Source: Holophagaceae bacterium (GTDB lineage Bacteria > Acidobacteriota > Holophagae > Holophagales > Holophagaceae). From it: 8,881 nt of DNA. The DNA is taken from NCBI GenBank assembly GCA_003158505.1, contig PMJK01000084.1, forward strand, positions 1 to 8,881, given 5' to 3'. Each line of letters starts with the position of its first letter. The first letter of the stretch is position 1. The notes beneath the pieces were generated by a model. It saw nothing but the letters and a program-made list of their open reading frames with translations. It searched no databases and had not been told where the DNA came from. The position numbers were made by a program, and so were the translations under genes. This document shows, piece by piece, positions 1 to 5,729 of the stretch.

Positions 1-717
1 CCCATCAATGCCGCCCGCGTGGCCCTGCTGGCCCAGGAGGGTTTAGCCATCCCACCCCCCTTGCGCATCCGGGTCGGCGTGGCCTCTACCGGCGATGAAC
101 TCGTTCCGAATCCAGCCCCTCATCAGATCCGCGATTCCAACGGACCCATGCTCCTGGCCCTCGCCAGAGCTCTGGGTGCCGAGGCGGAGCTCCGCGCCCC
201 CCTGCCTGACGATCCGGTCGCCTTGGCAGCCACACTGTGCCAGCCGGGGGACATTCGCATCCTGCTCACCTCCGGAGGAGTGAGCATGGGGGACCGCGAC
301 CACCTGCCCGCGGTGCTGAAGGGTCTCGGGGCGACCATCCTGTTCCACCACATCCGGCTCAAGCCGGGCAAACCCATGCTGGCAGCCCTGCTGGGAGATC
401 TGCTGGTGCTGGGCTTGCCAGGGAACCCTGTATCGGCCTATCTCAATGCCCTGCTGTTCCTCCCGCACGCCCTGGCCCGACTCGAGGGGCGCATGGCGCC
501 CAACCCCTGGCGCATGGGACGACTGACGGCGGCCGTGAAGCAGAAGGGGGACCGACCCCTGCTGCATCCCTGTCAACTCGCCGAGGGTCGGCTTGAGCCC
601 CTGCCCGGCAGGGGTTCCGCCGACCTCATCACCCTGGCCCGAGCCGACGCCTTCGCCTGGATCGAGCCGGGCGGGCTGGAGGCGGGGGCTAAGGTCCGTT
701 ACCTGACGGTCCTATAA
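1..717 (+). CDS. moeA: Molybdopterin molybdenumtransferase MoeA, C-terminal part (5' end outside window)
   Basis: MoeA inserts molybdate into adenylylated molybdopterin in the last step of molybdenum cofactor synthesis, in the cytoplasm. The frame is open from base 1, so 238 residues of the C-terminal half are visible and the true start lies upstream. The MoCF-binding domain is clear: STGDEL (about residues 30-35), RDSN, TSGGVSMGDRD (about 90-100), RLKPGKP and GLPGNPVS follow in the family order. The last 75 or so residues fit the beta-barrel MoeA C-terminal domain and end in KVRYLTVL. These motifs are what is seen; the role is family knowledge. The gene converges on the Crp-like regulator gene, with 85 bp between the two stop codons filled by a hairpin element. 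No other cofactor genes are visible, so operon membership upstream is unknown. Residual doubt is only between MoeA and a close MoeA-like paralogue. Confidence 0.95.
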   Translation, partial: PINAARVALLAQEGLAIPPPLRIRVGVASTGDELVPNPAPHQIRDSNGPMLLALARALGAEAELRAPLPDDPVALAATLCQPGDIRILLTSGGVSMGDRDHLPAVLKGLGATILFHHIRLKPGKPMLAALLGDLLVLGLPGNPVSAYLNALLFLPHALARLEGRMAPNPWRMGRLTAAVKQKGDRPLLHPCQLAEGRLEPLPGRGSADLITLARADAFAWIEPGGLEAGAKVRYLTVL

Positions 718-720
718 CCC

Positions 721-798
721 TGCTCCAAAAGTGCCTGCGGCGCTTTTGGAGCTAGAAAAGGTCTTTTCCGACTCCAAAACGCGTAGCGTTTTGGAGCA
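721..798. repeat. Compact palindromic element with three hairpins between convergent genes
   Basis: Three hairpins lie back to back. The first has arms 722-734 and 740-752 (13 bp with one U-G pair, 5-nt loop). The second is small, 755-759 with 764-768. The third has arms 772-782 and 786-796 (11 bp, perfect, 3-nt loop). The two large hairpins share the arm core CTCCAAAA, and the outermost ends TGCTCCAAAA (721-730) and TTTTGGAGCA (789-798) are exact reverse complements, so one long alternative fold is possible. It fills the gap between the stop codons of moeA and the crp-like gene. It may stop transcription from both sides, although neither large stem has a proper T-tract. It may also be a REP-like interspersed repeat doublet. 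The structure is seen directly; the role is inferred. Confidence 0.8.
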
Positions 799-802
799 AG
801 GC

Positions 803-1477
803 TCACCCCTTCGCGTATCGCTGCAGCTTCCCCAGATCCAGGATGCGCACCACCGGGAAGGTGCTCTGTATGAGGCTGAGGTCAGTCAGCAGGCGCAGGG
901 CCCGGCTGAAGGCCTCCCGGCTCGCTCCGATGCACTGGGCCAGGTCCTCCTGGGTCTCCTGGAACTCCACCAGGGAGCGCCCGGGATTCGATTCATGGGC
1001 TTCCAGCAGCAGCTGGGCCACCCGCTCGGGCACGCTGTGCAGGCTGAGCGTCTCCACCAAGGTCACCAGGTGGCGCACCTTGGCTGTGAAGTGATGGATG
1101 ATCATTTCCGCCACTTCCGGATGCCGATGCACGATCTGGCGCAGGGGTGCCGAGGGGATGAGCCAGCACTCCGTCTCACCGTGGGCTTCCGAACTGGAGG
1201 GTGTGGGCGCCCCATCGAAGACCGGGACCTCGCCCACGCAGTCTCCCACTTTCAGGAACTGCAGTACCTGAACCCGCCCCCGACCGTCGGTACGGAAGAC
1301 CTTCAGTCCGCCCTTGACCACCACGTACACGCCTGGAACCTGATCGCCCTGGGTGTAGATCCGAGCACCGTCGGGAAAGCGGCGGAGTTCGGCGATGCTA
1401 GCCAGTTCCTCGGCGGCGTTTATCGGGAGCCCGGCCAGGAACTCGATCCTTCTCAGGTTGAGGACAGCTTGAGGCAT
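803..1477 (-). CDS. Crp/Fnr-family transcriptional regulator
   Basis: This 224-residue protein has the normal length for the family. An N-terminal cyclic-nucleotide-type beta-barrel covers about residues 8-125, a long dimerisation helix about 126-160, and a Crp-type winged helix-turn-helix about 168-222. The recognition helix reads SREAFSRALRLL, with R187, E188 and R192 at the positions CRP uses to read TGTGA. The sensor domain keeps GE (82-83), but the stretch PTPSSSEAHG replaces the Arg-Ser that binds the cAMP phosphate, and the Thr-Ser pair of the C-helix is Leu-Val. cAMP is therefore an unlikely ligand. There is no N-terminal cysteine cluster, so an FNR-type iron-sulfur sensor is also unlikely. 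On its strand GGAG ends 4 nt before the ATG. It lies 192 bp downstream of efp and is probably transcribed from its own promoter, where a matching operator is found. The effector is unknown. Confidence 0.93.
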   Translation of the reverse strand: MPQAVLNLRRIEFLAGLPINAAEELASIAELRRFPDGARIYTQGDQVPGVYVVVKGGLKVFRTDGRGRVQVLQFLKVGDCVGEVPVFDGAPTPSSSEAHGETECWLIPSAPLRQIVHRHPEVAEMIIHHFTAKVRHLVTLVETLSLHSVPERVAQLLLEAHESNPGRSLVEFQETQEDLAQCIGASREAFSRALRLLTDLSLIQSTFPVVRILDLGKLQRYAKG

Positions 1478-1495
1478 GGGGCTCCATCGGGTGAC

Positions 1496-1541
1496 TCAGA
1501 TAGTTATCTCACATTCCCGTCCGTTTGTGACCTCGGTCACG
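1496..1541 (-). promoter_or_regulatory. CRP-type operator and candidate -10 region for the Crp/Fnr-family gene
   Basis: TGTGACCTCGGTCACG at 1526-1541 matches the CRP consensus TGTGA-N6-TCACA at 9 of 10 conserved positions, and its six central bases are nearly symmetric as well. Its centre lies about 57 bp upstream of the regulator's ATG. If it acted at -41.5 (class II geometry), transcription would start near 1492. The AT-rich stretch TAACTATCT (minus strand, about 1498-1506) would then lie in the -10 position. That stretch is itself an imperfect dyad around 1494-1509. The rest of the 192-bp gap to efp shows no gene and no convincing terminator. Autoregulation is inferred from the match between the site and the recognition helix. 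Confidence 0.6.
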
Positions 1542-1669
1542 CCCCGGGAGCACGGCGACCAGTACTTTACCGCGCGGTTGGATTTTCGTTCTGAGAAATT
1601 CGCGGAAGACAAGACTCGTCCGCAACTGCCTACCTATGACTCTTTTATGTTTTACCGGCGGGTCGGCGC

Positions 1670-2236
1670 CTACTTTACCCGCTCCATGAACGTACGATCC
1701 ACCGTGTTCACACGGATCCTCTGCCCGGCTTCCATGTAGGGGGGCACCCCCACGGTGATGCCGTTGTCCAGCTTGGCGGGCTTGTAGGAGCCGGTGGCGT
1801 TGGCGTTCTTCATGACCGGATCGGTTTCCACGATCTCCAGCACCACACTGGGCGGCAGGGTGGCGCCCATGGGCTGACCCTCATAGAACTCGATCTCCAC
1901 CTGCATGTTGGGCTCAAGGAAGACCAGGCCATCGCCCAGGATCTCCTTGCTCACTTCCAACTGCTCGTAGGTCTCGTTGTTCATGAAAACCAGGTGGCTG
2001 CCGTCCTCGTAGAGGTATTCGAGCATGTGCTGTTCGAGGCTGGCCTTGTCTACCTTGTCGGAGCTGCCGAAGCGGTTCTCTCGATTGATGCCGTCCTTGA
2101 GGCGCTTCATCTTCACCTGGACCCGGGCCGGCAGATTGCCGGGAGTCTGGTGCTCCGTGCTGATGACTCGACAGAGTTCGTTTTCGAAGTTGACGATCAT
2201 CCCGGCGCGAACTTGGGTGGCAAGGATCAGAGGCAT
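1670..2236 (-). CDS. efp: Elongation factor P
   Basis: EF-P binds between the ribosomal P and E sites and relieves stalling at consecutive prolines. The 188 residues have the usual length and three-domain layout: a KOW-like N domain (about 1-63), an OB domain (about 64-125) and a C-terminal OB domain (about 126-188). The C-terminal part has the family signature around PPSVVLEIVETDP, then NATGSYKPAKLDNGITVGVPP. The tip of the domain I loop reads TEHQTPGNLPARVQVK, placing Asn at position 34 where E. coli and Bacillus have a modified Lys and Pseudomonas a rhamnosylated Arg. No modification enzyme gene (epmA/B, earP, ymfI) is seen nearby. GGAG lies 5 nt before the ATG. The gene starts 44 bp after a strong terminator belonging to the upstream tRNA, and no clear promoter of its own is visible. 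It is EF-P proper rather than YeiP/EfpL, judged from the loop. Confidence 0.95.
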   Translation of the reverse strand: MPLILATQVRAGMIVNFENELCRVISTEHQTPGNLPARVQVKMKRLKDGINRENRFGSSDKVDKASLEQHMLEYLYEDGSHLVFMNNETYEQLEVSKEILGDGLVFLEPNMQVEIEFYEGQPMGATLPPSVVLEIVETDPVMKNANATGSYKPAKLDNGITVGVPPYMEAGQRIRVNTVDRTFMERVK

Positions 2237-2279
2237 GGGAGCTCCGGGTGACGGAAGGGCAGGAATCGGATCTCAGCTT

Positions 2280-2315
2280 AAAAACCCCTCGCCGGGACCC
2301 CGGCGAGGGGTTTTT
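2280..2315 (-). terminator. Intrinsic terminator of the tRNA-Val gene
   Basis: A GC stem pairs 2285-2295 with 2300-2310 exactly (arm CCCCTCGCCGG), with a GACC loop. It is extended by AAAAA (2280-2284) pairing with TTTTT (2311-2315). On the minus strand the stem is followed by a run of five T, the classical rho-independent arrangement. Base 2315 is also the last A of the tRNA's encoded CCA, so terminator and tRNA share an edge. The symmetric A/T flanks would let it act in both directions, but no plus-strand gene reads into it. Confidence 0.92.
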
Positions 2316-2389
2316 GGTGGGCGTACCAGGATTTGAACCTGGGACTTCTACCGTGTGAAGGTAGCACTCTACCGCTGAGTTATACGCCC
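2315..2389 (-). tRNA. tRNA-Val (anticodon CAC)
   Basis: The minus strand folds as a complete cloverleaf of 75 nt including an encoded CCA. The acceptor GGGCGTA pairs with TACGCCC, the D stem ACTC with GAGT, the anticodon stem CTACC with GGTAG around the loop TTCACAC, and the T stem CCAGG with CCTGG around TTCAAAT. The discriminator base is A and the variable loop has 5 nt. Anticodon CAC reads GUG, a heavily used valine codon in a GC-rich genome. The gene is monocistronic: a promoter lies just upstream and a terminator hairpin begins directly after CCA. Confidence 0.97.
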
Positions 2390-2399
2390 ACGGCCGATC

Positions 2400-2428
2400 A
2401 GAATACAGCAGGACAGAAGCCTTTCCAA
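2400..2428 (-). promoter_or_regulatory. Sigma70-type promoter of tRNA-Val
   Basis: Reading the minus strand, TTGGAA (2423-2428) and TATTCT (2400-2405) are separated by exactly 17 bp. Each hexamer matches the consensus at four of six positions. The -10 ends 10 nt before the first tRNA base, so the primary transcript would carry a leader of only a few nucleotides, as is usual for tRNA genes. The tRNA therefore does not depend on readthrough from the aminotransferase gene upstream. Confidence 0.6.
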
Positions 2429-2438
2429 GCCGGAATCA

Positions 2439-3653
2439 TCAAGCGGTCAGGACCCGGCGAAGGGTCTGCGCGAAACGTGGGGCCTCGGCCGCCCGCATCC
2501 CACAGAGTCCGACACGAAGGCCATCCGGGAGTGGCACGGTGTAGACCCCTCGCTGCTTCATCTGGACGCAAACGGCCTCAGGATCAGACACTGACACGCA
2601 AACGAAAAAGCCGCCCGTCCATTGGAGCGCCTCCATGCCCTCGGCAGTGAGGGCTTCATCCAGCGCTGAAGCCCGCGCGGCCAACACCTCGGACCAGTGG
2701 CGGTGCTCCGCCGCCAGCCGCGCCTGGGCCTTCCCGTCCTTCTCGAGCCGCAGCAGCAGGGCCTGGGGCGCCTTGGCGCAATTGGACCAGGTGCCCCGGC
2801 AGGATTGGGTAAGAGCCGCCTGCAGGGCAGGATCCACGGACCAGGGAAACGCCAGGGCGCCGCATCGGCCGCCGTAGAGGGTCATCGATTTCGAAAGCGA
2901 CAGGGAGGCACCCACCAGCACGCGCCCTTCCGCGCCCAGGGCCGCGTAGTCGCTCAGCGCGGCCGCCACGGCTTCAGGCACCCGTGTGTAGTCGAGGTAG
3001 GCGAAATCCAGGAGCAGCGTGAGGGGCCCGAGCGCCGAGACCTCGCGCAGCAGCCCCACCAGCGTCGCACGATCGGCGGGGGAGAGGCTGCGGCCCGTGG
3101 GGTTGTGGCAGGGATCGTTGAGCCACAAGAGAACCCGGCCCTGGTCCTTCATGAGGGACCGCAGGGTCGCCTCCCAGGCGCCCGCATCCAGGGGCTCGCC
3201 CACTCCGGGCCAGGGGGCCGTCACCAGGCCCATGCCATTCTCGGCGGCCAGGGTGGCGTAGGGTCCCCAGAAGGGCGCGGTGGTGAGCACCCTCTGCCCC
3301 GGTTCGAGGAGATTCTTCAGCGACAATGCCAGTGCGCCGCTTCCGCCCGGCGTGGCGCAGGCCGCGCCGGCTATGCTGAGCATGGGCCAGTGCCTCCGCA
3401 CCAGCGCCTTCAGGAAAGAAGGATCCCCGGCGATGGGCGCGTAGGGCGCAATCTCCAGCGCGGTCAGCTCACGCCAGAGGTCCATCACGGCATCCAGCAC
3501 CACCAGTTGGCCCGAATCGTCCAGAAGGGCACCTACCGTGGCATTGAGGATGGATTCGCCAGCGGCCCGCCGGGCCTGGGCCTCGGCGTTGAGGGCGAAG
3601 ATGGGGTCATCCGCAGGAAAGGCTCGTCGGGAGGGGATCAGCTGGCGCGTCAT
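2439..3653 (-). CDS. PLP-dependent aminotransferase, aspartate/aromatic type (class I/II)
   Basis: A cytosolic fold-type I aminotransferase of 404 residues, the usual length. The PLP-binding residues are all present: Asn184 in NDPCHNPTG, Asp216 and Tyr219 in LLLDFAYLDY, and Lys255 (Schiff base) in SLSKSMTLYGGR with Arg263 for the cofactor phosphate. Arg380 in GLRVGLCG would bind the substrate alpha-carboxylate. The NPTG, SLSK and GGR spacing resembles the aspartate/tyrosine subgroup. The substrate (Asp, Tyr/Phe or another) cannot be read from sequence alone. The gene lies 56 bp downstream of the LysR gene on the same strand and could be cotranscribed with it. However, a -10-like CATAAT lies just ahead of the ATG and no Shine-Dalgarno sequence is present, so a leaderless transcript is possible. 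No terminator is seen before the tRNA gene. Confidence 0.9.
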   Translation of the reverse strand: MTRQLIPSRRAFPADDPIFALNAEAQARRAAGESILNATVGALLDDSGQLVVLDAVMDLWRELTALEIAPYAPIAGDPSFLKALVRRHWPMLSIAGAACATPGGSGALALSLKNLLEPGQRVLTTAPFWGPYATLAAENGMGLVTAPWPGVGEPLDAGAWEATLRSLMKDQGRVLLWLNDPCHNPTGRSLSPADRATLVGLLREVSALGPLTLLLDFAYLDYTRVPEAVAAALSDYAALGAEGRVLVGASLSLSKSMTLYGGRCGALAFPWSVDPALQAALTQSCRGTWSNCAKAPQALLLRLEKDGKAQARLAAEHRHWSEVLAARASALDEALTAEGMEALQWTGGFFVCVSVSDPEAVCVQMKQRGVYTVPLPDGLRVGLCGMRAAEAPRFAQTLRRVLTA

Positions 3654-3661
3654 GCGTTCTA

Positions 3662-3667
3662 ATTATG
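3662..3667 (-). promoter_or_regulatory. Candidate -10 element for a leaderless aminotransferase transcript
   Basis: CATAAT on the minus strand matches TATAAT at five of six positions and ends 8 nt before the ATG of the aminotransferase gene. Transcription would start at or within 1-2 nt of the start codon. No purine-rich ribosome binding site exists in this stretch. The -35 region (CTGCCC at 17 bp) is poor, so the call is tentative. Confidence 0.35.
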
Positions 3668-3709
3668 GGGCAACCGCCCGGCCAGGGCAGCCTCCGTCCC
3701 GGTTCGACC

Positions 3710-4618
3710 TTATTTAAGCACCGGTGGATTGGACCGGGCCCAGCGCATGAAGGCCGCCGCCTGGCCCGCAAGGCCTCCCCCGGCCTGGGCCCAGGAGAAG
3801 GTGCGCAGGATGCTGAGATCCGGCAACGGGATCACCGCCAGGCCCCCCCGAGCCACTTCCCTTTGGATGCTCCAGCGGGACAGGAACCCTATGCCCAGTC
3901 CCAGCAGCACACAGGATTTGATGGCCTCGGTGTCCCCCACCACCAGGTCCGAATCCCGCGGCGCCCGCACCACCCGCAGCTTCCGCAGGGCCCGCTCCAC
4001 CACCACCCGGGTGCCGGAGCCCGGCTCCCGCCAGATCAGAGGCACCGCCGCCAAGTCCGCTACGGTTCGCACACCAGCTAGGGGTTTGGGAGCCCGGACC
4101 GCCCGGACCGCCACCAACTCGTCCCGCAGGTAAGGCTGCAGCGAGAGTCCCTGTGCCCGGGTCAGTCCTTCCACCAGCGCGAGCGGGACCCGCCCCTCCC
4201 GCAGCCAGGTGAGCACTTCGTCGGTGTTGCCCACCTCCAGGGCCAGGGGGCTCGGCTGGTAGGCCGCCAGGAAGCTACGGAGCACCAGAGGCAGAATGTA
4301 GGCGGCGGCGGTGGTGCTGGCTCCGAGGCGCAGCCCACCCCCTGGCGGCAGTTCCGCCCGGACCTGTTCTTCCGCCTCTTCTAGCAGACGATGGACCCGC
4401 CGGGCGTAATCCAGCAGCAGCCGCCCCGCTCCCGTCAGCTCCACTCCCGAGGCGTGCCGGGTGAAGAGGGGCCGTCCGACCTCGGCCTCCAGCTGGCGGA
4501 TCTGGGCCGTCACCGCGGGCTGGGAGAGATTCAGGCTCCGCGCCGCTCCCGAGACCTGACCGGCCTGAGCCACCACTCGGAAGGTTTCTAGTTTGCGGGG
4601 ATCGAGGCTGGAGAGCAT
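3710..4618 (-). CDS. LysR-type transcriptional regulator (YeiE/CysL/CbbR-like)
   Basis: This 302-residue protein has the usual length. The N-terminal winged helix-turn-helix covers about residues 9-68 and carries the family signature around AARSLNLSQPAVTAQIRQLE and GRPLFTR. A linker helix and a periplasmic-binding-like effector domain (about 95-295) follow, beginning GLRLGASTTAAAYILP. That pattern is shared by the YeiE, CysL and CbbR branch, whose known ligands include sulfur anions and Calvin-cycle metabolites. The gene is divergent from the yeiH-type transporter gene with 79 bp between the start codons, the arrangement of yeiE-yeiH in E. coli, so the transporter is its likely target. GGATGG lies 3 nt before the ATG as a ribosome binding site. 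The ligand is unknown. The aminotransferase gene downstream may be read from the same transcript. Confidence 0.93.
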   Translation of the reverse strand: MLSSLDPRKLETFRVVAQAGQVSGAARSLNLSQPAVTAQIRQLEAEVGRPLFTRHASGVELTGAGRLLLDYARRVHRLLEEAEEQVRAELPPGGGLRLGASTTAAAYILPLVLRSFLAAYQPSPLALEVGNTDEVLTWLREGRVPLALVEGLTRAQGLSLQPYLRDELVAVRAVRAPKPLAGVRTVADLAAVPLIWREPGSGTRVVVERALRKLRVVRAPRDSDLVVGDTEAIKSCVLLGLGIGFLSRWSIQREVARGGLAVIPLPDLSILRTFSWAQAGGGLAGQAAAFMRWARSNPPVLK

Positions 4619-4634
4619 GGACCATCCATCAAAA

Positions 4635-4662
4635 ATTCTGATTGTATATCTGAGAATACGAT
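4635..4662. promoter_or_regulatory. Divergent operator/promoter region between LysR and yeiH-type genes
   Basis: This spacer is sharply AT-rich within GC-rich surroundings. Two overlapping inverted repeats are visible: ATTCT (4635-4639) with AGAAT (4653-4657), and ATTGTAT (4641-4647) with ATACGAT (4656-4662), the latter pairing at six of seven positions across 8 bp. Such nested dyads are typical of LysR-family sites, although a symmetric T-N11-A core is not obvious. On the minus strand TACAAT (4641-4646) could be the -10 of the LysR gene, so binding here would repress the regulator itself and could act on the transporter. A run of seven T follows at 4665-4671. Confidence 0.5.
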
Positions 4663-4697
4663 TATTTTTTTGGATGACTTGTTCTTACCTTCAGCCC

Positions 4698-5708
4698 ATG
4701 AGCCAGGTCCTTTCCCGAACCTTCCCCGCCTCTCCCGCAGCCATCCCCATGTTGATCCTGGGCGCCCTCCTTGCGCTGACGCCCATGGTCTCCGCGGCCG
4801 TCGCCCTGGTCGCCGGCGCCGTCATCGCCTTGCTACTGGGGAACCCCATCCATGCGCAAACCCACGCCTGGACGCAACGTCTGCTGCCCCTGGCCGTGGT
4901 GGGCCTAGGCGCCGAGATGAATCTGGGCACGGTGGCCCGCGTCGGCCTGCACGGTCTGGGCTACACGGCCATCAGCCTGTCCCTGGTCATGGGCCTGGGT
5001 CTGCTGCTGGGCAGGTATCTCAAGATGGACCGCGAGGCCGGTTTGCTGATCAGCATCGGTACGGCGATCTGCGGAGGGAGCGCCATCGCGGCGGCGGCAC
5101 CGGTTCTCCGTGCCCGCCCCCATCAAGTGTCCGTGGCCCTGGCCACCGTGTTCCTGCTCAATGCCGTGGCTCTGGTGGTCTTCCCGCCCATCGGGCACAT
5201 GGCCCATCTGGGCCAGGATCCCTTCGGCCTCTGGGCGGCCCTGGCCATCCACGACACTAGTTCTGTGGTGGGCGCCGGCCTGGCCTATGGACCCCGGGCC
5301 CTGGAGGTCGCCACCACCGTGAAGCTGGCGCGGGCCCTCTGGATCGTGCCCATGACCCTGGGGCTCGGCTATATGATGGCCAGGCGCCGCAGGAAGGCCG
5401 CCCTGGCTGGAGGCAACCTGGAAGCCGAGGATGCCCTCCCCGTGAAGAAGCCCTGGTTCATCGGGGGGTTCCTCGTCATGGCCGCCCTGGGGACCTGGAT
5501 TCCGGCCCTGCATGCCGCGGGCCATGTCGTCGCCACGGCTGCGCACCATGTGCTGGTCCTCACCCTCTTCCTCATCGGCGCGGGCCTCAGCCGCGAGGCC
5601 CTGAAGACCGTGGGATTCCGGCCCTTCCTTCAGGGGCTGCTGCTGTGGTTGCTGGTGGGGTCCCTGGGACTGGGCGCGGTGAAGCTGGGCTGGCTGAGCG
5701 TGAGCTAG
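4698..5708 (+). CDS. yeiH: YeiH-family membrane transporter (UPF0324, putative sulfate/anion exporter)
   Basis: An inner-membrane protein of 336 residues with about ten hydrophobic segments (roughly 15-30, 32-48, 62-80, 85-105, 115-137, 143-165, 176-196, 210-228, 252-272, 281-297, 309-330). Family signatures are clear: VVGLGAEMNL, SIGTAICGGSAIAAAAPV, IHDTSSVVGAGLAYG, TTVKLARALWIVP and FLIGAGLSREALK. YeiH proteins are often annotated as sulfate exporters, but the substrate is weakly supported. The frame stays open upstream into the LysR gene. ATG 4698 was chosen because the protein then begins just before the first membrane segment. ATG 4674 is the alternative, and neither has a Shine-Dalgarno sequence. 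The divergent LysR gene is probably its regulator. The gamma-carbonic-anhydrase-like gene starts 21 bp after its stop, so the two are likely cotranscribed. Confidence 0.88.
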   Translation: MSQVLSRTFPASPAAIPMLILGALLALTPMVSAAVALVAGAVIALLLGNPIHAQTHAWTQRLLPLAVVGLGAEMNLGTVARVGLHGLGYTAISLSLVMGLGLLLGRYLKMDREAGLLISIGTAICGGSAIAAAAPVLRARPHQVSVALATVFLLNAVALVVFPPIGHMAHLGQDPFGLWAALAIHDTSSVVGAGLAYGPRALEVATTVKLARALWIVPMTLGLGYMMARRRRKAALAGGNLEAEDALPVKKPWFIGGFLVMAALGTWIPALHAAGHVVATAAHHVLVLTLFLIGAGLSREALKTVGFRPFLQGLLLWLLVGSLGLGAVKLGWLSVS

Positions 5709-5729
5709 ACTCTCTGCCTGGAGAAGCCC

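Noticed and set aside
731..1594. A 287-codon plus-strand open frame covering the Crp-like gene
   Set aside because: It begins inside the hairpin element and is antisense to a clear Crp/Fnr regulator. No domain is visible in it.
1478..1669. Search for an efp terminator or small gene in the efp-to-crp gap
   Set aside because: Only a 4-bp GGCG/CGCC stem follows the efp stop and no T-tract is present. Short frames here have no ribosome binding site. Only the CRP-like operator region was kept.
2697..3662. A 321-codon plus-strand open frame opposite the aminotransferase gene
   Set aside because: It has Arg/Gly/Gln-rich composition with no motif, and the minus-strand frame has complete aminotransferase catalytic residues.
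4593..4697. Longer N-terminus for the yeiH-type protein from ATG 4593
   Set aside because: The extra 35 residues would overlap the LysR coding start and the operator region, and are not typical of the family. ATG 4698 fits better, with ATG 4674 as the alternative.
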